Of a stretch of DNA of 64,000 bases, positions 12,401 through 22,039 are shown one piece after another (the stretch's first letter is position 1; each line of letters opens with the position of its first letter). The position numbers and the translations under genes are program-made. The notes beneath the pieces are model-generated. The model had not been told where the DNA came from. It ran no database searches and saw nothing but the letters and a program-made list of their open reading frames with translations. The stretch comes from Rhynchopus euleeides (Eukaryota > Euglenozoa > Diplonemea > Diplonemida > Diplonemidae). Location: positions 620,001 to 684,000 of the forward strand of contig OY723282.1 in assembly GCA_963210315.1 (NCBI GenBank). Reading direction: 5' to 3'.

Positions 12401-13835
12401 GCGTCCCGTGCTTTTGTTGCTCCTTTCTGTCGGTAGTTGGCGGTGCAGGGTCTGAAGAGGTAGGGTTGGGCGGGCGGGTGTTTGCTTGAGTCATTGCTTT
12501 GATCTCTTTGACCCGGTGTGCCCCTTCCCCCTTCCCTTCCCCTTTCCCGACGGTGTGTGATACGGTTCGTAGCGCCAGTCTCGCTGTTGAGGAAAAGCGG
12601 CTGAGCGGGACCTCTCCGCTTGCTCCTCCCGCGACGCTGCATCCACGGCGTCCTTCACAAATTTGTGGTGTAGAACAGCGGAGATACCCGCGAACCCCGC
12701 ATCAAAGCATTTCTGCTCGTACACCCCTCGGGCCGTTTTCCCCCCGCACCACCGTCAGCGCCGACAACATTGCCACTGCGTGGTGCAGGCCCTTGCGGTG
12801 AGCCTGGTTTAGCCCGGTGCTGTTGACGAGGAGGAGGATGTTGTCCAGAGTCTCGAAAGCCCGCTTGAGGTGATCCAGCCAGTCTGCCTTGTTCTCGCTG
12901 ATCGCGCCGATCGCCGCCTCGTTAAAAGCTGTAGACAGCTTGTTCCTCACCTCCCTTCTCATATGGGCTAAAGCCATGGTGCCCCACGTTGCGACTACGT
13001 GGGGACTGAAAACTGCGGGTAGCTCCTCCTCCTCTGCCTGCAGGCGGTCACCCATCCCCTTCAAAGCCTTCTCCATGTCGATCACCCTGGCCTCCAGTTT
13101 CGTGTTTTGCTTCTTGATGGTGACGAGCTCCGCGAGGACTTGGTCCAGCTTGTCTGATCCCTCGTGCGCGCTGGCAGACTGCTCCGGTTGGTTCATGTCC
13201 CCCTCCTGCTGCGCGTCGTCTTCCCAGTCATCAGGCCTGCATCTTCCCGTCGTGCGGGGTCTCTCACAGCGCGACCATCACGTGCTACCGATGTGGGTGC
13301 CGCACGACAAAGTCGTGCATGAAAAAGCACACGACGGCCGGCACCGCCGAGCTGTTTATGCAGACGGCGGGGGAGCCCCACTGGATATGTCCGGCGTGCT
13401 CCTGGCTGGCCAGCCCCGACGCGTTGCCGGAGGAACACCCTGTAGAGCAGTCTCCCCGGTAGGAAGGTCCTGCCTCTTGGTCTCCTTTGCGGACAGTCTC
13501 CCCGGTAGGAAGGTTGTGCCCTCTTCGTCCCCTTGATACCTCGTTCGTTGATACCTCGTTCGTACACAGAGTACAGTCTCCCCGGTAGGAAGGTCCTGCC
13601 TCTTGGTATCCTTTGCGGACAGTCTCCCCGGTAGGAAGGTTGTGCCCTCTTCGTCCCCTTGATACCTCGTTCGTACACAGAGTACAGTCTCCCCGGTAGG
13701 AAGGTCCTGCCTCTTGGTCTCCTTGATACCCCTTGTTTTGTCTCCCTGATGCCGCTCCTCTTCGGTCAGTCGTAGCTTTCACTTCTACGTGTTGATGATT
13801 CTCGATATGTTTGCGTTGACGCTTCCACACTCACA
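9482..13835 (-). mobile_element. Fossil DIRS/Ngaro-like tyrosine-recombinase retroelement
   Basis: The parts, in minus-strand order, are a coiled-coil gag-like region (about 12.7-13.2 kb), a tyrosine recombinase with the Arg and HSLRRGALTHLA-type motifs (about 11.5-12.2 kb), then reverse transcriptase and RNase H (about 9.5-11.2 kb). A 21-base direct repeat containing TTGCGTTGACGCTTCCACAC lies near both ends (13811-13831 and 9588-9608), as in the split direct repeats of the Ngaro/PAT groups. It looks broken, with about one or two breaks. Most parts are still readable, so it is probably not very old. The recombinase lying before the RT is unlike the usual order for this class. Confidence 0.7.
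13447..13707. repeat. Tandem repeat with a CTCCCCGGTAGGAAGG core
   Basis: Five copies of ACAGTCTCCCCGGTAGGAAG lie near 13448, 13493, 13574, 13620 and 13685, alternating with two spacer types. One spacer contains CCTGCCTCTTGGT, the other CTTCGTCCCCTTGATACCTC. The higher-order unit is about 110-130 bases. The array sits at the 5' side of the fossil retroelement. Confidence 0.85.
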
Positions 13836-14200
13836 CTCCTGCTGATGATGGTGTCGTGAGTGAGGAGCACAAGGGCACGAACAAGCACGCGACACTTTCC
13901 GCCCACATCGAAGTGTGCTGAAAAATACTTCTTGACAGGACTGGACAGGTCGAGGTCATTCTATTTGCGATGTCAGCATCCAGTGGACTCGAAAAGGCCC
14001 TCATGTCGAGTGGTCTGGAGGGATGGACCGCTCGGTTGCGGAAACCACACGACTGGGGATAGCGACCCTGTTGAGGTTGGACATTCCTCTTCTGGCCTCT
14101 CTGGCCTACGATTCGCAAACTCATCCGCTTTGGGCAACTCGCAGCAAACCTGGCGATAGGGGACAGATAGGAGTAACCTGAGTGAGGTTGAAGGATGCCG

Positions 14201-14400
14201 NNNNNNNNNNNNNNNNNNNNNNNNNNNNNNNNNNNNNNNNNNNNNNNNNNNNNNNNNNNNNNNNNNNNNNNNNNNNNNNNNNNNNNNNNNNNNNNNNNNN
14301 NNNNNNNNNNNNNNNNNNNNNNNNNNNNNNNNNNNNNNNNNNNNNNNNNNNNNNNNNNNNNNNNNNNNNNNNNNNNNNNNNNNNNNNNNNNNNNNNNNNN
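14201..14400. other. Assembly gap (200 Ns)
   Basis: A run of exactly 200 Ns. The true size is unknown. Neither flank shows a gene; the right flank contains the hairpin GGGGGGCGGAGCCCCCC. Confidence 0.99.
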
Positions 14401-14711
14401 AGGGTTTGGGTACAAGACAGGAAGACAGCACAGGGGGGTCTGGGGGGCGGAGCCCCCCAGCCGCCGGAGGCCACGGTAGTGAACGTCCGTCCCTTCGCGG
14501 CCTGCGTTTTCTCGGGGTTTGACAAAGAAACTGGACAGAAAAACGGTCGGGTAAGTTGCTCGCAGTCTGTGGGCATTTTCTTTTTTTGAGTCCACTCTCA
14601 TCTGCGAGGCTGCCCAGCCGCCACCAGTTTTCCACCCCCGGATTTTTCCCGGAAATCTTTTTTTTAACCCTTTCTGTCCGGGGGGTATTTTTTCGATTTT
14701 TGGGAAAATTC

Positions 14712-15012
14712 GCCTTCCCAAGTAAATTGTCTTCTACTCCACCTTTTTCAACATTTTTTTTTATCGGGAACTGCGTTTGCGCAGAACGTTGCATTGTTCC
14801 GGATTTTTTCCCGAAAAAAAATTTCACATGTGGGCCTCGCCCAAGAAACCAAAAATCGAGGTGCAAAAAATCCAGAAAAAAATTCGGGGCGGTGTGTGAC
14901 CGCCCAAAAAATTCGGGTTCTATGGCGTTCTCGAACAGTTCTGCTCCAGCGCAGTTCCCGATAAAAAAAATGTTGAAAAAGGTGGAGCGGAAGACAATTT
15001 ACTTGGGAAGGC
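14712..15012. repeat. Long inverted repeat inside the piggyBac-type element
   Basis: About 60 bases at 14712-14770 (CCTTCCCAAGTAAATTGTCT ... ATCGGGAACTGCG) are repeated in inverted order at 14950-15012 with few mismatches. The spacer is about 180 bases and GC-moderate. This could be a nested MITE or a subterminal repeat used by a transposase. Confidence 0.8.
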
Positions 15013-15439
15013 AGTGGTTTACACAAGGCAAATAAATCAACAGGTGCAAAAACACCTGTTCTGAGGGACCTGACTGTGAGCCACCCCAGCGACCCCGTTA
15101 GCCCGTTGGGCACCTGGATCGAGGTAGAACACCCTTCCCTGCCCCTCTGGGGCCATGGAGGATGTCCGCCCGATGACTGACGGCATCAAATCTCTATCAG
15201 AGAATTCCACCATATTTCACTGATGGGTGGCTGGAGGCCGAAATCGGGTGGTGCATCGGCACAGCCCGTTGGGGCGGATATTCGAGATGCAGAGGTCTGA
15301 AAACTGATTTCCCAGATGACATCTGTCGGAAACCTTTCCCTTATCGAAGGAATCGGGCAAAAAGATGCCTGGGAAAGCTCGATACCTCCCACGCAGGTTC
15401 AGGAGGCGGTTTCAAGGGCAAAACCACCGAAAATTCCAC

Positions 15440-16012
15440 CTTGTGATGCAATTTTGTTACAGAGCCAAGTTGGTCGGAGTTTCGCTTTTCCGACCAACTC
15501 TTGTTGCATTTGAAAGATTCGTCCACCCCGTTTCCACCATAAAAAGAAATCTTGAAAAATTCGAAATTCAAATAACTTTGCCTGCATAGGCAAAGTGAAA
15601 GCCACTGTAGTGGCCATACCTGCCCAAGACCCTCTGATACCCACCCAGCCCCCCCAGCTCTCGCGCCTGTGATGGGTCGAAATGTGTTCTGTGGGTCTGC
15701 ATATCGATGTGTTTTTGCGGAGAATAACCCCAGAGCTTTCCACGATCGGGGGAGTCGAGCGAAATGGGGCACAAGAACACCTGATATGGTTGACCCGTAA
15801 ATAGGGGCCGTGAGGGACTACCCAAACCCGAAAATCTCATCTGAGGGTGCAATTGTCCTCCGGCAGTACGTTGGACGGATCTCCACCTTTCCCATGAACC
15901 CTTGCTGCATTTGAAAGGATTGAGCTCCCCCTTTTTACCATACAAAAAAATCTTGAAAAATTCGAGGTGCATAATTATTTACTTACGTAAGCAAAGTGCA
16001 AAGCCACTGTAG
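15440..16012. repeat. Diverged tandem duplication of about 400 bases
   Basis: The stretch ending near 15613 and the stretch ending near 16012 share, in order, a TGCATTTGAAAG block, an ATCTTGAAAAATTCGA block, and a GCCACTGTAGTGGC palindrome close to their ends. Spacing is about 400 bases. Divergence is considerable, so the duplication is older than the perfect terminal repeats would suggest. Confidence 0.65.
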
Positions 16013-16037
16013 TGGCTTCCCGGACAGAAAGGGTTAA

Positions 16038-16490
16038 CATTTTCTTTTTAACATTTTCTGGAAATGTTAAGCCTGCCTGTTGGCTTTGGGAGAAGATCAT
16101 GGGACCCACCCCTCAATGCGCCACTCTCTAGCCCAAGTTCTAACCAGGAAGGGGTTAGCTGTGTGACACATGAGCTTGGAATGCAAGGAACTGCAACGCC
16201 CCTGCTTTGGCGCCACCTCACCCAGGAGCACCTGGATACTAGGAGCTGGCTCTGGAACCCAAGGTCGCACTGGTAACGCCTGATACGCAGCCACATGAAC
16301 TGCACAGCACGTGTATGCGGCAAAGTATGCATGTTATGTGCCCGCACGGACGACCTGGCCCCCTATCCGGGCCACTTCTCGCGATTTATTTTTAACATTT
16401 CTTTTAAATGTTACAGCAGAAATGTTAAAAACCGGGTTTTTGGGTCCACATTTCGAATTATGAATTTATTTTTAACATTTGTTCTACAGG
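16038..16490. repeat. AT-rich TTAACATTT palindromes
   Basis: TTAACATTTTCTGGAAATG plus TTAA near 16047, TTTTTAACATTTC plus AAATGTTA near 16390, AAATGTTAAAAA near 16424 and TTTTTAACATTTG near 16470 form repeated palindromes. No ORF is convincing here. They may be the ends of small TTAA-targeting elements adjacent to the previous one. Confidence 0.4.
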
Positions 16491-17440
16491 GGACGGTAGC
16501 CCGACGTGCAATACGACCGGGCAGTGCCGTACGCAATACGGTCAGAAGGCCATTTTCTTGAAGGTTTGAAGGTCATTTTTTCTTCTTTATGTTTGGCGGT
16601 GCCGCTTTGCCCCATCCCCCTCCAATCACCACCGTTGTCCGTATGCAAAATAAAGTCGACAAAGTGTCACGCGCACACGTCCTGGCCGAGTCAGCGGTGT
16701 TTATCTGATGCCTTTCCACCAACACATGGCAACCTCCCCACCTACCCACCCACCCCATCCCAACTGCGCGTGTTGGCAGGTGGAGCGGTGGGGGCGGTGC
16801 GAAATGGGGGGGTTTGAGGAGAAGGGGCGGGTTTGACACGGCCATTCATGTCATGTCATGGCAAGAAAGTTGGGGGGGGGGGGGGGGGAGGGCAACACAG
16901 CAGCAAGAAAAAAAACATCAAGAAACATCAAGAAAAGTCAACAGGATACAACAAGTGCGGTGGCCCCAGAAGCCGAAGGGCTGCCATGGGGCAGCCTCGC
17001 TCCTAAAAAGCCACATTTTGCACGGCTAGTGGTTGCTAGGCGGTGTCGGGCACCGTGAGTTTTGGTTGCTAGTGTTTCAGGGGGGCGGGGGGGGGGGGGG
17101 GGGGGGGGGGGGAGGGAAGCAAATCAAAAAATGCTCCCACACACCCCCATCGCCCCCCCCCATTTTTTTTGCCCGTGGAATGTATTCCACTGGCGAGCGT
17201 GATGAATAGAAGTTGAGTTGAGATAGACCCTGCCTGAATCCCCAGCCTACTGCCCTGTGTGTGGCAACCGCACTTTGAGTAGACTGTGACCTTGCAAGGA
17301 TCGGGCCAGGAAGACGGGGGAGGGGGGGAGGGGGGCGCTGGTGCATATTTCCCCATTTTATCCATTTATTTTCGCCCACTAGACTAGACTCGATCAGTAG
17401 CAGGGGGTGGTTCGTTCGTTATCCGTAAAACCTCGGTTTA

Positions 17441-17472
<32 letters not shown>

Positions 17473-19375
17473 AAATCCCCCTCTCTCCTTTCGAATACAA
17501 TGTTCGTGGAGTTCGTGTCGGGGGGAGTGGGGGGGGGGGGGGGGGTGGGAAGCAACACAGCCCAGGCACTGACAGAGTAGACCGGATCAAAAAAGTGTGG
17601 GGGGGGGGGGTTGGGGGACCAGCGAGAGTCATCGGCCTCCAGCCCAGTCGGACGAGACAAATATTGCAGTTTCGTCCGCAACGTTGCCCAAAGGCGTTTT
17701 GGACGTCACGGAGTATAGACGCGGCAGCTCACCCGCAGCCGCTTTTGAAAACACAGAGAGAACGCAAGACCCTACCTCACAAAACACCCTGCGTAGTGTG
17801 ATTTCCACCAGCAGGACCCAGAAGGGACACCTTCCGCACAAACTGGCTTGATACGAAGCGCACGACGCAGCAACGCACATTCCTGTCCCTGACCTTCAAT
17901 CTGCTCCGTCTGCCAATCGCCCCTTCCTTCCGCTGTTTTTTTCATCCCTGGAAGGAACTCCAAACAGCGCTGGGCGTGTTGGGTGTGGGGGTGAAGGGAA
18001 CTCTCACTCCCCTTTCCCCCCTCGCCCCCTGGCCTGCGGGGCATTTTTTTTCTCTCTCTTCGGGGAACAGCTGAGGCTGTGCCACGTGGGGATGGGGGGG
18101 GGCTCAGTTTCGGCACACTGGAGCGGAGAGGTATGTCCCTCGAGGTATAAAAGGCCCAGCATCGGCAGCCAAAAGCAAAGTTTCTTTTTCGCTGCCAAAA
18201 AAATATTCTCTCTGTGGGGGAAGAGGGGGGGGGGGGTGAGGGGCGTGATTTGTCGAAGGTGAAGGCAAGGCAGTCCTCCCAACACCCTCTTGTCATGTGT
18301 GGGGGAAGGGGGGGTGATAGGTAAGAAAATCTGTTTGCTTTTTTGAAAAAGGGGGGGGGGGGGGGAGCGCTCCATTTCAAAAAAGGGGTTTACGAGAAAT
18401 CAGCTATGCAAGGCAGTCCTCCCAACACCCTCTTGTCATGTGTGGGGGGAAGGGGGGGGGGGGGGTGGGTGTGTGGAATTTGCACAACCATTTTTTTCCA
18501 TGGATCGGCGCCAAAGGGAATGCCAGCCAGACTCTCCTTCTCGACAACGGGGGAGGGTTGCAGATAAGGAGAGAATCACGGCGCCCGGATGCGGCACCTT
18601 GTCGAACACTCCTGAGGGGCAGTGCGAATTTTGTTTTGTGTGTGCTGATGAACGGGTTTCAAGGTGTCAATGATACGCAAAAAAAAATTGAACAGCAAAA
18701 AAAAAAGCAACATTCTCGAGAATAGAGGTCACAACCCCGTCGTTGCGACGCTCGTCGTTTGGACCTTGCTCAACCGGCCGCAGGGAGTCTGCAGCAACAG
18801 CTGGCCGCCATGAGAACAGATCGGGACGGAGGAAATAGAACCCTCGAGGCGGGTTGGGGGGGTGTGTGTCTTCGCTATATAACGGCAATTTTTCGGGGGG
18901 AATAAAAATCGTCTCCGGGCATTTATTTTCACCTGAAACAAATAGGAGGAAAATAATGCACCCCAAAAAAAAATATGAACCACGCGCGCGTTTTGAACTT
19001 TTTTTCGACACCGTCTATAGCGAAAGGCACTTTCCCCTCCCCGAGGGGGGGGGGGGGGGAGGACAAAAACTCAAAACAGATAAGGCTGTTGTTTGTGCGC
19101 CAAATCCGAAAAATAGGCAAAGAAAGCAAGGAGATGCTCTGTTTTACACGAGGGCTGCGAAACGGTGGGGGGGTGGGGGGGTGCTGATGATGTAGAAGGA
19201 CAACCGCGTCACTGTGAGGGCGGCGAGAGCGGTGGTGGTGAGGGGAGGGGAGGGGGGGGTAGTGAAATCGAATTTGAAGGGAGCACAAGAATGATCACCC
19301 TTCACTCGTTATGCAGGTTGTGTCTCAGGGCGGCGAGAGCGGTGGTGGTGAGGGGAGGGGGGGGGGGGGGGGGGG
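16491..19375. other. Gene-free stretch with G tracts and short direct repeats
   Basis: I see no supportable gene on either strand. The stretch has many G homopolymers on the plus strand (near 16868, 17084, 17527, 17600, 18221, 18345, 18450 and 19047). A 48-base direct repeat containing AGTCCTCCCAACACCCTCTT occurs at 18265 and 18408, and a GGCGGCGAGAGCGGTGGTGG repeat at 19218 and 19328. A (CCG)n run lies near 17440. Confidence 0.6.
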
Positions 19376-22039
19376 TAGGGGGGGTCAAATGCCACCCTTT
19401 TACGTGGACAAACACGATTTTTCAAAAAACCGGCGCAGAGGCCCCAAAGCCCCCGTAAACCCTCCAAACCCCCCCAGATCGGTCCGGAAACCCATCGAAC
19501 CCCACTTTTCCACCATTCCGGGCACCTCAGGTGCCCGAATTGGGGTACCTAATTTTCGTGCCACCGTTTGGTACCACACAGTGTCACTGAGGGGGGGTTA
19601 GGAAAGGATACGCACCACAGACACCCACAATCATCTGCAGAGTGCTGTGAATACCGCACAAACACAAGAATGGGCCGCACGGTTGCTCGGAGTGCGAACG
19701 CCATCGCCGCGGCGAGGAAGTTCGTCGGCCAGCTGCCCGTGGAGCTGTGTGGGGCACGGTGGTGCGATTTGAACGCGCAGCGGGCGCGCATACTCAGGCG
19801 CACGCGCGGGGCCCCCACGAAGGAGGCCTTTTTAAAGGCCCTTTCGCGGATCGGTGCGCGGAAGACGCGGGTGCAGTGCGAAGGGAAACGAGAGTTCCGG
19901 TGGTGTGTGAACTGCGATCACACAGTTCGCCCGATGGCAAAGGGCGCGAGCGCGGGTGAGGGGCCAGTGGAGAATACAACCGATGAAGACAGCGACAGCG
20001 ACAGCGACTGTGACAGTGGCAGTGTCAATCAAAGCGACAGCGACAGCGACAGCGACCCCGAGGACGCTACGACTCCGAAAACCTCGAGTCCGGGAGTGTA
20101 CTCCGCAAGCGCGTATAGACGATTACACGCCAAATATAAGCGCTTGCGACAGCGGTGTCTTGTGACACCGACCTCCCTCTACAACAAGGAGGGGGGCTAC
20201 AGCGCCGGTGTGGCAACGGCGCTGACAGTGCTGCGAGGGTGGGGGATCGGCGCGAAGAGCTGTGGCGAGGCTCTGAGCGACATCCTGGAGTGCATCCTTG
20301 GCACTCGTGGGAAGGGGCGCAACATCAGTGCGGCGACAGTCAAACGCACTGATGCGTGGGCAGGTCCAATGAGTACTGATCGGTTCCTGACGAAGCTTCG
20401 TGAAAAAGGAGGGCAGGTGCAGACGTGCATGGACACCTCGTCGGGTGCGCGCTCGCAGCAAGGGGTGAAGTACTCGCAGGTCTCGTTCTCTGCTGCAAGC
20501 CCTGAGACCGGCAGGGTGCTCCAAGTCGTGGCCGACAGCTCCGTCGGGGAGGGAAGCCGTGCCATCGACAAGGTGCCCCAGATCCAGCGTGTTCTGCTGG
20601 CGGCGACGGAGGCCGGCTTTCAAAAACCATCACTGTGTCTGACTGATCACGAATCAACGGCCAAAGCTGCCTGTGTCCTTGGAGGGTTGATACCTTCGGG
20701 GTGCTCGTCGCACAAGTGGAAGCACACCATTGAATCGGTTGATATCAACACCACCACCCAAGCTGCGATCGAGACGCTTCACACCGCTTGCTGTCCTAAA
20801 AGCACGAACGCCACCACATCGACGGGAATCAAGATGGTATCAACACTCTTCGCAACAAAAGGAGGCATTCCAAAGGGGTTTACGTTGGGAAGGCAGGTGG
20901 GAAACAAATATGGGTGGCTATGCCGTTCCTGCGCGGCAGTGCTCCACAACCGGGATGTATTGACCAAGGCTGTTGAGCGACGCGAGCTGTACATTCCGGG
21001 AAGCAACGCACTCAGTGTGCTGTTGTGTGACGACATTGTGCCAGAGTTGGTGGTTGCTGCGGTCTGCTTTGCCTGGTACAAGAGTACGTATGTACTGCTG
21101 AAAGGGTGCAAATTGCGTGGCGAGATGAATGTCACGGAAGCCCGCAAACTCTACCCGACCCTCCGAGGGTGGCTCGTGACTCTTTCGCGTGTGAAAAGCA
21201 AGTTTCCACAGTGGATATTTGAGACGGCAGGGCGCAACCCCCTTGGCATGCAGCAAGCCCAGGAGCACTTCGACTCTACATGCGCAAGCCGCCTTCGGGG
21301 ATCAGTGGCACGCATGATCGAGACTTTTGATCGCTTTGTGGCTCATGACACGGATCTCCCGCCAGAGGCTGCCAAAGACCTTCCACACTCGAACGACTTC
21401 ATTGAGGGAGCGCATGGTACAGTCGGCTTGCTGAGTGAGGATCTTCCCGGCTGCAACCCAGAGAGGATTGCGAGCATTGCGCAGCGAAAACACAACCGCA
21501 GGGCACTCTTTGAGATTGGGGTCCCGCTTGTGCCGAGCGAAGAGACGTACTCATCCTACAAGGAGAGGAAATTGAACTCAGATGAGGACGTTCACTTGAG
21601 GATACATCGCACCACAATGAAGCAGCAGCTGCGGACTGAGTACACCAAGCTCTCTGTGGCTGAACTGCGGGACAAAGCAGCTGAGCACGACCTGCCTGTG
21701 CGACAGGGAGGGAAGTACATAATCAAAACAAAGCTCATCGAAGACCTGATCGATGCCACCTACATGGCGCCTGATGACGAGTTCTAGCCCGTCAGAAATG
21801 TGGTATTAGTGCGTACCCTTTCCTAACCCCCCCCTCAGTGACACTGTGTGGTACCAAACGGTGGCACGAAAATTAGGTACCCCAATTCGGGCACCTGAGG
21901 TGCCCGGAATGGTGGAAAAGTGGGGTTCGATGGGTTTCCGGACCGATCTGGGGGGGTTTGGAGGGTTTACGGGGGCTTTGGGGCCTCTGCGCCAGTTTTT
22001 TGAAAAATCGTGTTTGTCACCCCCATTTGATACCCCCTA
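19376..22039 (+). mobile_element. Intact-looking TIR DNA transposon, superfamily not recognised
   Basis: Terminal inverted repeats of about 240 bases (19376-19615) and 231 bases (21809-22039) match over nearly their whole length, from outer TAGGGGG...TCAAATG to inner GGAAAGGATACGCAC. Each contains the palindrome GGGCACCTCAGGTGCCC or its near-copy. A single plus-strand ORF (19670-21787) fills the space between them. Both flanks are G homopolymers, so the target was a G tract and the target duplication cannot be sized. Close similarity of the two repeats and a clean ORF suggest recent activity. Confidence 0.85.
19670..21787 (+). CDS. Putative transposase, RNase H-like with C-terminal SAP-like domain
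   Basis: The protein has 705 residues; the first ATG in frame is at 19670, just inside the left repeat, and the open frame upstream has no ATG. The N-terminus is basic with Cys pairs (about residues 60-85), followed by an Asp/Ser-rich run (about 100-135). Candidate catalytic acids are Asp255 in CMDTSSGARS, Asp326 in CLTDHESTAK followed by a Cys/His segment (GCSSHKWKH), and Glu579 in NDFIEGAHG. The roughly 250 residues between the second Asp and the Glu would be a large insertion, as in hAT-like and related transposases. Residues about 657-695 (KLSVAELRDKAAEHDLPV...GGK) fit a SAP DNA-binding helix-turn-helix. Enzyme identity is inferred from position between long TIRs and the D-D-E pattern. 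I cannot name the superfamily. Confidence 0.75.
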   Translation: MGRTVARSANAIAAARKFVGQLPVELCGARWCDLNAQRARILRRTRGAPTKEAFLKALSRIGARKTRVQCEGKREFRWCVNCDHTVRPMAKGASAGEGPVENTTDEDSDSDSDCDSGSVNQSDSDSDSDPEDATTPKTSSPGVYSASAYRRLHAKYKRLRQRCLVTPTSLYNKEGGYSAGVATALTVLRGWGIGAKSCGEALSDILECILGTRGKGRNISAATVKRTDAWAGPMSTDRFLTKLREKGGQVQTCMDTSSGARSQQGVKYSQVSFSAASPETGRVLQVVADSSVGEGSRAIDKVPQIQRVLLAATEAGFQKPSLCLTDHESTAKAACVLGGLIPSGCSSHKWKHTIESVDINTTTQAAIETLHTACCPKSTNATTSTGIKMVSTLFATKGGIPKGFTLGRQVGNKYGWLCRSCAAVLHNRDVLTKAVERRELYIPGSNALSVLLCDDIVPELVVAAVCFAWYKSTYVLLKGCKLRGEMNVTEARKLYPTLRGWLVTLSRVKSKFPQWIFETAGRNPLGMQQAQEHFDSTCASRLRGSVARMIETFDRFVAHDTDLPPEAAKDLPHSNDFIEGAHGTVGLLSEDLPGCNPERIASIAQRKHNRRALFEIGVPLVPSEETYSSYKERKLNSDEDVHLRIHRTTMKQQLRTEYTKLSVAELRDKAAEHDLPVRQGGKYIIKTKLIEDLIDATYMAPDDEF

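Larger units (their letters stand above)
14668..16033. mobile_element. Non-autonomous piggyBac-type element with TTAA target duplication
   Basis: The left end is TTAA followed by CCCTTTCTGTCCGG; the right end is CCGGACAGAAAGGG followed by TTAA. The 14-base terminal inverted repeats match perfectly, and both sides carry the TTAA duplication that defines piggyBac insertions. The 1366-base interior has no transposase, so it must have been moved in trans. It contains its own inverted repeat (14712-15012) and a diverged tandem duplication. Confidence 0.85.

Noticed and set aside
13447-13707. Regular repeats that could suggest a CRISPR array
   Set aside because: Only five repeats with two recurring spacer types, in a eukaryotic context and beside a retroelement; this is an ordinary tandem repeat.
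18140-18160. TATAAAAGG sequence on the plus strand
   Set aside because: No gene follows it on the plus strand within reach, and gene-specific TATA promoters are not expected in a polycistronic array.
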